Shown here: piece by piece, positions 1 to 6,399 of the stretch
Layout of the letters: each line of letters starts with the position of its first letter
Numbering within the stretch: the stretch's first letter is position 1
NCBI GenBank assembly: GCA_030450655.1
Contig: JAKDIE010000083.1
Coordinates: 1 to 6,478 of the forward strand
Length of the DNA: 6,478 nucleotides
Direction of reading: 5' to 3'
From: Ruaniaceae bacterium
GTDB lineage: Bacteria > Actinomycetota > Actinomycetes > Actinomycetales > Actinomycetaceae
Made by a program: the position numbers and the translations under genes
Notes under the pieces: generated by a model
Databases searched by the model: none
Told to the model about the DNA's origin: nothing
The model's input: the letters and a program-made list of their open reading frames with translations, nothing else

Positions 1-335
1 CGCTTTCGGGAGGTCAGCGCCAGCGCGTGGCCCTCGCCCGCGCCGTGGTCACCGCCGCGCCGATCCTGCTGCTCGCCGAGCCCACCTCGGCCGTGGACGC
101 GCACACCGAACAGCGGATCGCGGCGAACCTCGCTCAGCACCGCAACGGCCTCACCACCGTGATCGCCACAACCTCACCGCTCGTGCTCGAGCACTCGGAC
201 CGCGTGGTGTTCCTGGACGAGAACGGCGTTCTGGGCCAAGGCTCGCACCGCGAGCTGATGGCGGCCGCCCGCCACGGAGATCCCGCCGGGCGCGCCTACC
301 GCAACGTGGTGACCCGCAGAGATGAGGAGGTCTGA
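1..335 (+). CDS. ABC exporter half-transporter, degenerate NBD (3' end only)
   Basis: This is the C-terminal part of an ATP-binding cassette; the start, membrane domain and Walker A lie upstream of the window. The reading frame is open from base 3. The visible part begins with an intact signature motif, LSGGQRQRVALARA, followed by a Walker B region reading ILLLAEPTSAVD. There the usual aspartate is alanine (GCC at 75-77) while the next glutamate is kept. The switch (H-loop) histidine, normally in a VTH context, is threonine (ACC at 171-173, in VIATTSP). The D-loop SAVD and the C-terminal segment are normal, so the gene looks functional rather than decayed. It is the partner of the ABC gene at 420, which has the opposite set of defects. 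By family knowledge the pair forms a heterodimeric exporter in the cytoplasmic membrane. The substrate is unknown. The frame ends TGA at 333-335, overlapping an ATG. Confidence 0.93.
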   Translation, partial: LSGGQRQRVALARAVVTAAPILLLAEPTSAVDAHTEQRIAANLAQHRNGLTTVIATTSPLVLEHSDRVVFLDENGVLGQGSHRELMAAARHGDPAGRAYRNVVTRRDEEV

Positions 336-439
336 TGGGAGTGTCCCCTCGCCGCCTGCCTCGCCAGGCGCTGACCACACCGCCGCTTATTTCTTCACCA
401 CGCAAGGAGACGCTCGCTCATGCAGCTTCCAGTCGCTGA
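335..439 (+). other. Small 34-codon ORF at the ABC gene junction (leader or displaced N-terminus)
   Basis: An ATG at 335-337 overlaps the upstream stop as TGATG and has a strong GAGGAGG ribosome-binding site (324-330) four bases upstream. The frame reads MGVSPRRLPRQALTTPPLIS and onward, stopping with TGA at 437-439, 20 bases inside the next ABC gene and in a different frame. The first 17 or so codons favour G/C at the third position; the rest do not. It may be a translational-coupling leader, or the original N-terminus of the second ABC protein separated by a single-base frameshift just before 420. I recognise no domain, and it may not make a stable peptide. Confidence 0.35.
404..409 (+). promoter_or_regulatory. 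Ribosome-binding site AAGGAG for the second ABC gene
   Basis: AAGGAG lies ten bases before the ATG at 420. The spacing is slightly long but usable, and it supports independent initiation there rather than reading through from the ATG at 335. Confidence 0.6.
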
Positions 440-2150
440 CGGCCGCACCGTGTGGCGCTACTCGCGCCGCCTCCTGGCCGATTACCGAGGCGGGCTGATC
501 GCCGTCGTCGCCATTCAAGCGGGCGCGGCGATCGCCGCTCTCGCGGTGCCGTGGCTGCTGGGCGGGCTGATCGACGATGTGCGCGCGGGCACCACGGCCG
601 AGCATGTGAACCAGGTGGGGCTGCTGCTCCTGCTCTCCGTGGTGGTCCAGACGGCGTTCTCCGCCGTGGGCCAGCGCCAGGCGATGGTGCTCGGCGAGAA
701 GATCTTCGCGCGCCTGCGCGAGGAGTTCGTCTCCATCGTCACCCACCTGCCGCTTTCTACCGTGGAGCGCGCGGGCACCGGTGACCTGTTGGGGCGCACC
801 ACGAACGACGTCGACCGCGTGCAATGGGTGGTGCGATTCGGCGTGCCGCGCCTGCTCGTCACCAGCGTGACGATTCTCCTTACTCTTGGGGCGGCGTTCG
901 CCGTCTCGCCCGCCACCTCTCTGGGGTTGATCGTGGGCGTTCCGATACTCGTGCTGTTCGGGCGCTGGTACCTGAAGCGCGCCACGCCCGCGTACCTGGC
1001 GAACTCTCAGGCGTACGCGGTCCTCAACGGGGCCGTCAGCGAGACCGTGGAACAGGCCACGGCCGTGGACACGCTCGCGATCGGGCCGCGCCGCCGTAGC
1101 GCCATGCGCGATGCGATGGCGGAGGTGTGGAAGTGGGAGAGGCACACGCTGTTCCTGCGCGCCGTGCTGTTCATCGGCATGGTGATCGGCTACGCGGTGC
1201 CCACGGCGATCATCGTGCTGTGGGGCGCGTGGCTCGTCTCATCCGGGGCGGCGACCGTGGGTGCCGTGACCACCGTGGCGCTCTACTCGATCCAGTGGCG
1301 CGGCGCGATCGGTGAGCTCATGTTCTGGATCGACGAGACCCAGGTTGCCACCGCCTCGCTGGCCCGAATCCTGGGCGTCAATATGGTGGAGCCGGATCGC
1401 TACCCCTCGGGCAAGACCCCTACCGATTCGCACATCGAATCGCGCGGCGTGCGCTACGCGTACCGCGAAGGGCACGACGTGCTGCACGGCATCGATCTCG
1501 ATCTGCGGCCCGGCGAGCGCCTCGCCATCGTGGGGCCATCGGGCGCGGGGAAGTCAACGTTTGGGCGGATGCTCGCGGGCATCCACCCGCCAGGTGGCGG
1601 CACGGTCACCGCGGGCGGCGTGCCCCTCGTGGACCTCACGGAGGAGGAGTTGCGCAGGCAGGTGATCCTCGTGACGCAGGAGCACCACGTGTTCCTCGGA
1701 ACCCTCGCGGACAACCTCCGCCTCGCACGACCCGGTGCGTCCGAGGGCGAGATGCGCCGTGCGCTCCGAGTGGTGGGTGCCACGTGGGCGAATCAGCTCG
1801 AGCGCGGATTGGAGACGGAAGTGGGCTCCGGGGCGTACACGCTCACTCCCGCGCAGGCGCAGCAACTCGCGCTCGCCCGGATCGTGTTGCTGGACCCGCA
1901 CACGCTGGTGCTCGACGAGGCCACGAGCCTGCTCGACCCGCGCGCGGCCCGCTCGCTCGAGGGCTCATTGGCGCAGGTATTGAAGGACCGCACTGTGGTG
2001 GCAATCGCGCACCGCTTGCACACGGCGCACGATGCGGACCGCGTGGCGGTCATCGAGGATGGCCTGATCTCGGAGCTCGGCCCGCACGATGAGCTCGTGG
2101 CGGTGGGCGGCCAGTACGCGGCGCTCTGGGAGAGTTGGCGCCAGGAGTAG
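420..2150 (+). CDS. ABC exporter half-transporter, ATPase-competent NBD with degenerate signature
   Basis: A 576-residue half-transporter (TMD-NBD), the usual length for an exporter subunit. Six hydrophobic segments occupy roughly residues 25-50, 62-83, 141-162, 166-184, 244-272 and 281-302. The linker is followed by an NBD with Walker A GPSGAGKST (372-380), Q-loop Q420, Walker B TLVLDEATS (495-503, D499 and E500) and switch histidine H531 in AIAHRLHTAHDAD. The signature motif is degenerate: LTPAQ (475-479) instead of LSGGQ. The upstream gene has LSGGQ but lacks the Walker B aspartate and switch histidine, so the heterodimer should contain one canonical and one degenerate ATP site. Such pairs, including the LTPAQAQQLALAR and DEATSLLDPRAAR stretches, are familiar to me from actinobacteria, usually annotated as multidrug-type exporters; the substrate here cannot be inferred. 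The ATG at 420 has AAGGAG upstream. The gene is probably cotranscribed with its partner, 84 bp away. Confidence 0.93.
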   Translation: MQLPVADGRTVWRYSRRLLADYRGGLIAVVAIQAGAAIAALAVPWLLGGLIDDVRAGTTAEHVNQVGLLLLLSVVVQTAFSAVGQRQAMVLGEKIFARLREEFVSIVTHLPLSTVERAGTGDLLGRTTNDVDRVQWVVRFGVPRLLVTSVTILLTLGAAFAVSPATSLGLIVGVPILVLFGRWYLKRATPAYLANSQAYAVLNGAVSETVEQATAVDTLAIGPRRRSAMRDAMAEVWKWERHTLFLRAVLFIGMVIGYAVPTAIIVLWGAWLVSSGAATVGAVTTVALYSIQWRGAIGELMFWIDETQVATASLARILGVNMVEPDRYPSGKTPTDSHIESRGVRYAYREGHDVLHGIDLDLRPGERLAIVGPSGAGKSTFGRMLAGIHPPGGGTVTAGGVPLVDLTEEELRRQVILVTQEHHVFLGTLADNLRLARPGASEGEMRRALRVVGATWANQLERGLETEVGSGAYTLTPAQAQQLALARIVLLDPHTLVLDEATSLLDPRAARSLEGSLAQVLKDRTVVAIAHRLHTAHDADRVAVIEDGLISELGPHDELVAVGGQYAALWESWRQE

Positions 2151-2164
2151 CCCCGAGTTCCCCG

Positions 2165-2968
2165 TTACGGTTCGACTGCCGCAGCCTCGGCTTTCGCGAG
2201 CAACTCTTCTTCGAGAAGGATCGCGGCCTCGTCGCGCACCATGCGCCACCACAAGAACAGCGCGAACCCGCCGAAGAGGAACCACTCGCCGGCGTAGAGC
2301 AGATTGCGCACGTTCATGCCCTCTTCCTCCGAGTAACTCGGCGGCGGAACCGTGTTCACTCCCCCACCCACGGCCTCGACGGCCACGAGATAGCCGGAGA
2401 ATGCCGGGCCACCCCACAGGTTCACGAGCTGCCCGGCCGAAATTGCACCAACCTCGCCGGGCGGGTATGCACCCTCACCGGCCTTCTCATCCTCGTGGAT
2501 GAATCCCACGATCGTCTCGACCCCACTCGGCGCGGGCACCCCGCTGGCGCCACCGGCCTCGTCCACAACCTCCGGCGCGATCCAGCCGCGGAGGACGGCG
2601 ATCATCGCCCCGGAATCTGGGCCCTCCGTGAGGCGGAACTCGTTGACCGCGAGGTACGCCGGAGCGCCGTCGACCTGACGATCCGGCACCAGGAGTTGGG
2701 CACCCCACTCTCCTGTCGCCTCCACTTTGACGAGCTTCTGGTCCGTGGTGACGAGGTCTCCCACGGCCAACGCGTCTTCGAGCGGCACGGGCTCCGCCGC
2801 AAGCCGTTCGATCTCGATTTGGCGCGCCTCCTCGGCACCGCGAATCGCCGCGCGGTCGAGTTGCCAGGCCCCGAGCCGAATCGCCACCGCCGCCGCAACG
2901 GCCAGAAGCACGAAGAGCGCGAGCATTCGGCCGGAACGTGCCGCAACTAACCACTGCCGCCCCGTCAC
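2165..2968 (-). CDS. SURF1 family protein, cytochrome oxidase assembly factor
   Basis: A 267-residue protein with the SURF1 layout: one N-terminal membrane helix (about residues 14-33), a large extracytoplasmic domain, and one C-terminal helix (about 227-245). Family marks are GAWQLDRA just after the first helix (SURF1 GxWQxxR), the IAVLRGWI stretch (123-130), and NLLYAGEWFLFGGFALFLWW (222-241), matching the Y-x-x-QWF element with Q replaced by E. SURF1 proteins help insert haem or assemble subunit I of haem-copper cytochrome oxidase, so aerobic respiration is implied. I chose the GTG at 2966-2968 because GGGAAGG lies eight bases upstream and the product then begins with the short basic stretch usual before the first helix. 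The ATG at 3029-3031 would add 21 residues, but it lies two bases from the pta start on the other strand. The gene converges on the ABC gene with a 14-bp gap and diverges from pta. Confidence 0.87.
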   Translation of the reverse strand: MTGRQWLVAARSGRMLALFVLLAVAAAVAIRLGAWQLDRAAIRGAEEARQIEIERLAAEPVPLEDALAVGDLVTTDQKLVKVEATGEWGAQLLVPDRQVDGAPAYLAVNEFRLTEGPDSGAMIAVLRGWIAPEVVDEAGGASGVPAPSGVETIVGFIHEDEKAGEGAYPPGEVGAISAGQLVNLWGGPAFSGYLVAVEAVGGGVNTVPPPSYSEEEGMNVRNLLYAGEWFLFGGFALFLWWRMVRDEAAILLEEELLAKAEAAAVEP

Positions 2969-2976
2969 TTTCTGCA

Positions 2977-2983
2977 CCTTCCC
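2977..2983 (-). promoter_or_regulatory. Ribosome-binding site GGGAAGG deciding the SURF1 start
   Basis: On the minus strand GGGAAGG is followed by eight bases and then GTG (2966-2968). This is the best-placed Shine-Dalgarno sequence for the SURF1 gene and the main reason for preferring the 267-residue product. Confidence 0.6.
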
Positions 2984-3019
2984 ATCGTATGCGGCGATAG
3001 GCTTAGCCCGAATCCACCT

Positions 3020-3027
3020 AAGGAAGG
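3020..3027 (+). promoter_or_regulatory. Ribosome-binding site AAGGAAGG for pta
   Basis: AAGGAAGG ends five bases before the GTG at 3033-3035; its AAGGA core is eight bases away. It fixes the pta start although the same frame is open far upstream (from at least 2727) on the strand opposite SURF1. Confidence 0.75.
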
Positions 3028-3032
3028 TCATC

Positions 3033-5099
3033 GTGGCCCACTCGGTCTATCTCGTTGCACTCGAAGGCTCGGCTGGCAAGTCAACAGTCGCCCTCGGACT
3101 CCTCGCCCGCCTCAACAAAAGGGTTGGGAGGATCGCGGTGTTCCGGCCCATCTTCCAGTCCAGAGACACCCCCGATGAGGTCCTCACTCTCCTCTTGGCC
3201 CGCACGAGTGGACTCGCCTTTGAGGAATGCCTCGGCGTGACCTACCAGGAGTTCCACCAGGATCCGGAGGCGGCGCTCTCCCGCATCATCGAGAAGTTCC
3301 GCGCCCTGGAGCGCAAAGTCGATACGGTCGTCGTCGTCGGTTCGGACTACACGGGCGTGTCCTCGCCGGTGGAACTCGAATTCAACGCGCGCATCGCCGC
3401 GAACCTGGGTACGGCCGTGCTGCTCGTCTTGAACGCTCAGGCGCACCGGGCGCGGGACGTGGGGCAGTCTGCCACCATCGCGATCGAAGAGATCCAATCG
3501 CACCACGCCACGGTCGTGGGGGTGGTGGCCAACCGCGTTCCCGAGGAGCGCATGGAGCGCTACCAGCAGGAGCTCACGCGGCTCGAGGTTCCGGCGTGGT
3601 GCCTCCCCAACATCCCACTGCTCGCCTCCGCCACGGTGGGCGCCATCATGGAGGACGTGGGCGGGACCCTGATCTATGGCGATCCCGATCTGCTCCACCG
3701 CGAAGCCGAGGGCCTCCTGATCGCTGGAATGAGCGTGCAGCACGCCCTCACATACCTCCAGGAGGGCCAGCTCGTCATGGCCGCGGGGGATCGCCCCGAG
3801 ATGCTGATCGGCATCGCGGCGGCGCACGCGGCGGAGAACTACCCTTCCCTCGCTGGCGTGATCCTGGTGGGCGGGTTCGAGGTCGAGGAGTCCGTGGACC
3901 GCCTCGTTCAGGGCTTCCACTCGAAGCTCCCCGTGATCACCACGGCGCACGATACCTACACCACGGCCCGCATCGCCTCGAACACGAAGGGCTCCCTCAC
4001 CCCGGATTCGCAGCGCAAGGTGGATCTCGCGGTCGCCACGTTCGAGAAGCACATCCCCGACGGCGCAATCCTCGGCCTCCTCGATGTCCCGCCCACCACG
4101 GTCATGACCCCCCTGCGCTTCGAGGCCGAACTCGTGGATCGCGCCCGCACGGATCGCAAGCACATCGTGCTTCCTGAGGGCGACGACGATCGCATCCTCC
4201 GCGCCGCGTCCACCTTGCTCCTGCGCGAGGTGGCGGATCTGACGATCCTGGGCAAGGAGGCTTCCGTCCGCGCCCGCGCCGCCGAGCTTGGCCTCAACCT
4301 GGAGGCCGCCCGCGTCCTTTCGCCCGAGGATCCGGAGCTCGTGCAGCGGTTCGCCGAGGAGTACGCGCGGTTGCGCGCCCACAAGGGGATGCGGGTTGAG
4401 CGCGCCCTCGAGATTGTGCGCGATGTCTCGTACTTCGGCACGATGATGGTGCACCTCGGTCTCGCCGACGGCATGGTTTCCGGCGCCCTGCACACCACCG
4501 CACACACGATCAAGCCTTCGTTCGAGATCATCAAGACCAAGCCGGGCGTCTCCATCGTCTCCTCCTCGTTCCTGATGCTCATGGAGGATCGCGTTCTCGT
4601 GTACGCGGACTGTGCGGTGAACCCGGATCCCAGTGCCGCGCAGCTCGCGGACATCGCGATCTCGTCCGCCGAGACCGCCGCCCAGTTCGGCGTGGAACCC
4701 CGGATCGCCATGCTCTCCTACTCAACGGGTAGCTCCGGCTTCGGCGCGGATGTGGACAAGGTGCGCGAGGCAACCCAGATCGTGCGCGAGCGCGCGCCCC
4801 ATCTCTCGGTGGAGGGACCGATCCAGTACGACGCCGCGGTGGACGCCTCCGTGGCGCAGACCAAGCTGCCGGATTCGGACGTGGCGGGCCGCGCCACGGT
4901 GTTCATCTTCCCGGATCTCAATACCGGCAACAACACCTACAAGGCCGTGCAGCGTTCGGCGGGGGCTGTCGCCGTCGGGCCGGTTCTGCAAGGTCTCAAC
5001 AAGCCGGTCAACGATCTCTCGCGCGGCGCACTCGTGCATGACATCGTGAACACCGTTGCCATCACCGCAGTCCAGGCCCAGGCCCTGGCCGCCAAGTAA
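3033..5099 (+). CDS. pta: Phosphate acetyltransferase, long three-domain form
   Basis: A 688-residue enzyme that interconverts acetyl-CoA plus phosphate and acetyl phosphate plus CoA in the cytoplasm, feeding AckA. The length matches the long (about 700-residue) class. Domains in order: an N-terminal BioD-like P-loop-fold region (about 1-210) with EGSAGKST at 11-18; a DRTGG-type regulatory domain (about 213-325) with AGDRPEML at 251-258; and the catalytic PTA_PTB domain (about 360-688). The catalytic part shows VLPEGDDDRILRAA (379-392), LADGMVSGALHTTAHT (477-492), LSYSTGSSGFGADVDKVREA (561-580) and NDLSRG (660-665); S663 and R664 match the conserved active-site Ser-Arg of characterised Ptas. 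The GTG start is set by AAGGAAGG, and translating from it gives the expected N-terminus MAHSVYLVALEG. The gene lies 33 bp before ackA with no terminator between, so the two form an operon. In well-studied long Ptas the N-terminal domains mediate allosteric control; that is likely but unproven here. Confidence 0.97.
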   Translation: MAHSVYLVALEGSAGKSTVALGLLARLNKRVGRIAVFRPIFQSRDTPDEVLTLLLARTSGLAFEECLGVTYQEFHQDPEAALSRIIEKFRALERKVDTVVVVGSDYTGVSSPVELEFNARIAANLGTAVLLVLNAQAHRARDVGQSATIAIEEIQSHHATVVGVVANRVPEERMERYQQELTRLEVPAWCLPNIPLLASATVGAIMEDVGGTLIYGDPDLLHREAEGLLIAGMSVQHALTYLQEGQLVMAAGDRPEMLIGIAAAHAAENYPSLAGVILVGGFEVEESVDRLVQGFHSKLPVITTAHDTYTTARIASNTKGSLTPDSQRKVDLAVATFEKHIPDGAILGLLDVPPTTVMTPLRFEAELVDRARTDRKHIVLPEGDDDRILRAASTLLLREVADLTILGKEASVRARAAELGLNLEAARVLSPEDPELVQRFAEEYARLRAHKGMRVERALEIVRDVSYFGTMMVHLGLADGMVSGALHTTAHTIKPSFEIIKTKPGVSIVSSSFLMLMEDRVLVYADCAVNPDPSAAQLADIAISSAETAAQFGVEPRIAMLSYSTGSSGFGADVDKVREATQIVRERAPHLSVEGPIQYDAAVDASVAQTKLPDSDVAGRATVFIFPDLNTGNNTYKAVQRSAGAVAVGPVLQGLNKPVNDLSRGALVHDIVNTVAITAVQAQALAAK

Positions 5100-5120
5100 C
5101 CCCTCCTGATCCTCACCAAA

Positions 5121-5125
5121 GAAAG
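5121..5125 (+). promoter_or_regulatory. Weak purine-rich ribosome-binding site for ackA
   Basis: GAAAG, within the purine run AAAGAAAGAAG (5118-5128), lies seven bases before the ATG at 5133. It is a weaker Shine-Dalgarno match than that of pta, so ackA expression may depend partly on reinitiation by ribosomes finishing pta 33 bp upstream. Confidence 0.4.
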
Positions 5126-5132
5126 AAGCTCC

Positions 5133-6317
5133 ATGTCCCGTCGCACCGTCCTCGTCATCAACTCGGGGTCATCGTCGCTGAAGTACCAGCTCGTCGATCC
5201 CGAGACTGGCGAATCCCTCGCCAACGGTCTGGTGGAGCGCATCGGCGAAGCCACCGGCGCTTTCAAGCACACCCACGGCGACGAGACTGTGACCTCCGAC
5301 GACGCCGTCCCCGACCACGGCGCCGCGCTCGCCAAGGTCATTGCCACCTGCCACGCGGTGGGGCCGGATCTGGCGGAGTCGGGGATCGTCGCCGTCGGGC
5401 ACCGTGTGGTGCAGGGTGGCAAGCACTTCGACCGGGCGACTCTCGTGGACGAGGCCGTCGAGGCGCGGATTGAGGAACTGATCCCGCTCGGCCCGCTACA
5501 CAACCCGGCGAGCCTCACGGGCATCAAGGTGGCGCGTGAGCTGCTGCCGGACGTGCCGCACGTCGTCGTCTTCGACACTGCATTCTTCCAAGGGCTACCG
5601 GATGCGGCCGCAACGTACGCGCTGGACCGCGAGGTGGCCGAGAAGTACTCGATTCGCCGCTACGGCGCGCACGGGACCTCGCACCAGTACGTGTCGCGTC
5701 AGGTCGCAGAGATGACGGGGCGCGATGACTTGAAGCAGATCGTGCTGCACCTGGGCAACGGCGCCTCGGCGTCCGCTGTGGTGGCGGGGCACGCCGTGGA
5801 CACGTCGATGGGGCTCACGCCGCTGGAGGGCCTGGTGATGGGAACTCGCACGGGTGACATCGATCCGGCGGCCGTTTTCCACCTGGCGCGCGTGGGCGGG
5901 CTTTCCGTGGACGAGATCGACACGATCTTCAACAAGAAGTCCGGCCTGAAGGGGCTCGCAGGGGACAACGACATGCGCGGCGTGCGGGAGCGCGCGGATG
6001 CCGGGGATCCCGTGGCGCGCGCGGCGCTGGACGTCTACGTGCACCGGCTGAAGAAGTACGTGGGCGCGTACGCCGCGATCATGGGCGGCCTCGAGGCGCT
6101 GACGTTCACCGCCGGCATCGGCGAGAACAATGGCGCGCTGCGCGCCGAGGTGTGCGAGGGGCTCGGCTTCCTCGGGATCGAGATCGATCACGAGCGTAAC
6201 GACAGCCGCGGCGGCCCCACCATCATCTCCACGGACGCCTCCGCGGTGACCGTGTACGTGGTCCCCACCAACGAGGAACTCGAGATCGCGCGGCAAGCGG
6301 TCGCAGTGATCGCGTAA
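5133..6317 (+). CDS. ackA: Acetate kinase
   Basis: A 394-residue ASKHA-fold kinase, normal length, that transfers phosphate between acetyl phosphate and ADP to give acetate and ATP; the reverse reaction activates acetate. Motifs: VLVINSGSSSLKYQLVD at the N-terminus (N10, K17), GHRVVQGG with R91, PLHNPASL (121-128), FDTAF with D148, RRYGAHGTSH with H180, HLGNG (206-210), MGTRTGDIDP with R239, AGIGENN (327-333) and PTNEELEIAR (378-387). By the family's known mechanism, R91, D148, H180 and the arginine of GTRTGD act in catalysis, and all are present. Two positions differ from the common family form: GHRVVHGG reads Q94 instead of H, and YGFHGTSH reads A179 instead of F. The enzyme completes the Pta-AckA pathway as the second gene of the operon. 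The stop codon is three bases from a tandem repeat, with no hairpin terminator seen. Confidence 0.98.
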   Translation: MSRRTVLVINSGSSSLKYQLVDPETGESLANGLVERIGEATGAFKHTHGDETVTSDDAVPDHGAALAKVIATCHAVGPDLAESGIVAVGHRVVQGGKHFDRATLVDEAVEARIEELIPLGPLHNPASLTGIKVARELLPDVPHVVVFDTAFFQGLPDAAATYALDREVAEKYSIRRYGAHGTSHQYVSRQVAEMTGRDDLKQIVLHLGNGASASAVVAGHAVDTSMGLTPLEGLVMGTRTGDIDPAAVFHLARVGGLSVDEIDTIFNKKSGLKGLAGDNDMRGVRERADAGDPVARAALDVYVHRLKKYVGAYAAIMGGLEALTFTAGIGENNGALRAEVCEGLGFLGIEIDHERNDSRGGPTIISTDASAVTVYVVPTNEELEIARQAVAVIA

Positions 6318-6320
6318 AGC

Positions 6321-6392
<72 letters not shown>

Positions 6393-6399
6393 GAGCACC

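Larger units (their letters stand above)
2969..3032. promoter_or_regulatory. Divergent SURF1 / pta-ackA control region
   Basis: This 64-bp space between two divergent starts must hold the 5' ends or promoters of both units unless they lie inside the neighbouring genes. On the plus strand, TAGGCT (2998-3003) fits the loose actinobacterial -10 pattern TANNNT, but I see no convincing -35. GGCTTAGCC (3000-3008) is a short palindrome with arms GGCT and AGCC around a central T, overlapping that -10 candidate, and could be a small operator. Both sites are short enough to occur by chance. Confidence 0.4.

Noticed and set aside
387..1145. Minus-strand open frame opposite the second ABC gene (252 codons)
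   Set aside because: His/Arg/Gln-rich shadow of the ABC coding sequence; no domain and no good start context.
2151..2164. Possible bidirectional terminator between the convergent ABC and SURF1 genes
   Set aside because: Only 14 bases, with no inverted repeat or T-run; any terminator must lie inside the coding ends.
2135..2950. Plus-strand open frame opposite SURF1 (271 codons)
   Set aside because: The minus-strand product has clear SURF1 motifs and two membrane helices; the plus-strand translation has none and overlaps the end of the ABC gene.
2727..3032. Upstream extension of the pta reading frame
   Set aside because: The extra 102 residues are Ser/Arg/Ala-rich, antisense to SURF1, and precede the well-placed AAGGAAGG-GTG start; Pta family length fits the GTG at 3033.
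3081..4505. Long open frame on the minus strand opposite pta (474 codons)
   Set aside because: It lies wholly inside the well-supported pta gene, has a low-complexity His/Arg/Gly-rich composition typical of the antisense of GC-rich genes, and shows no recognisable domain.
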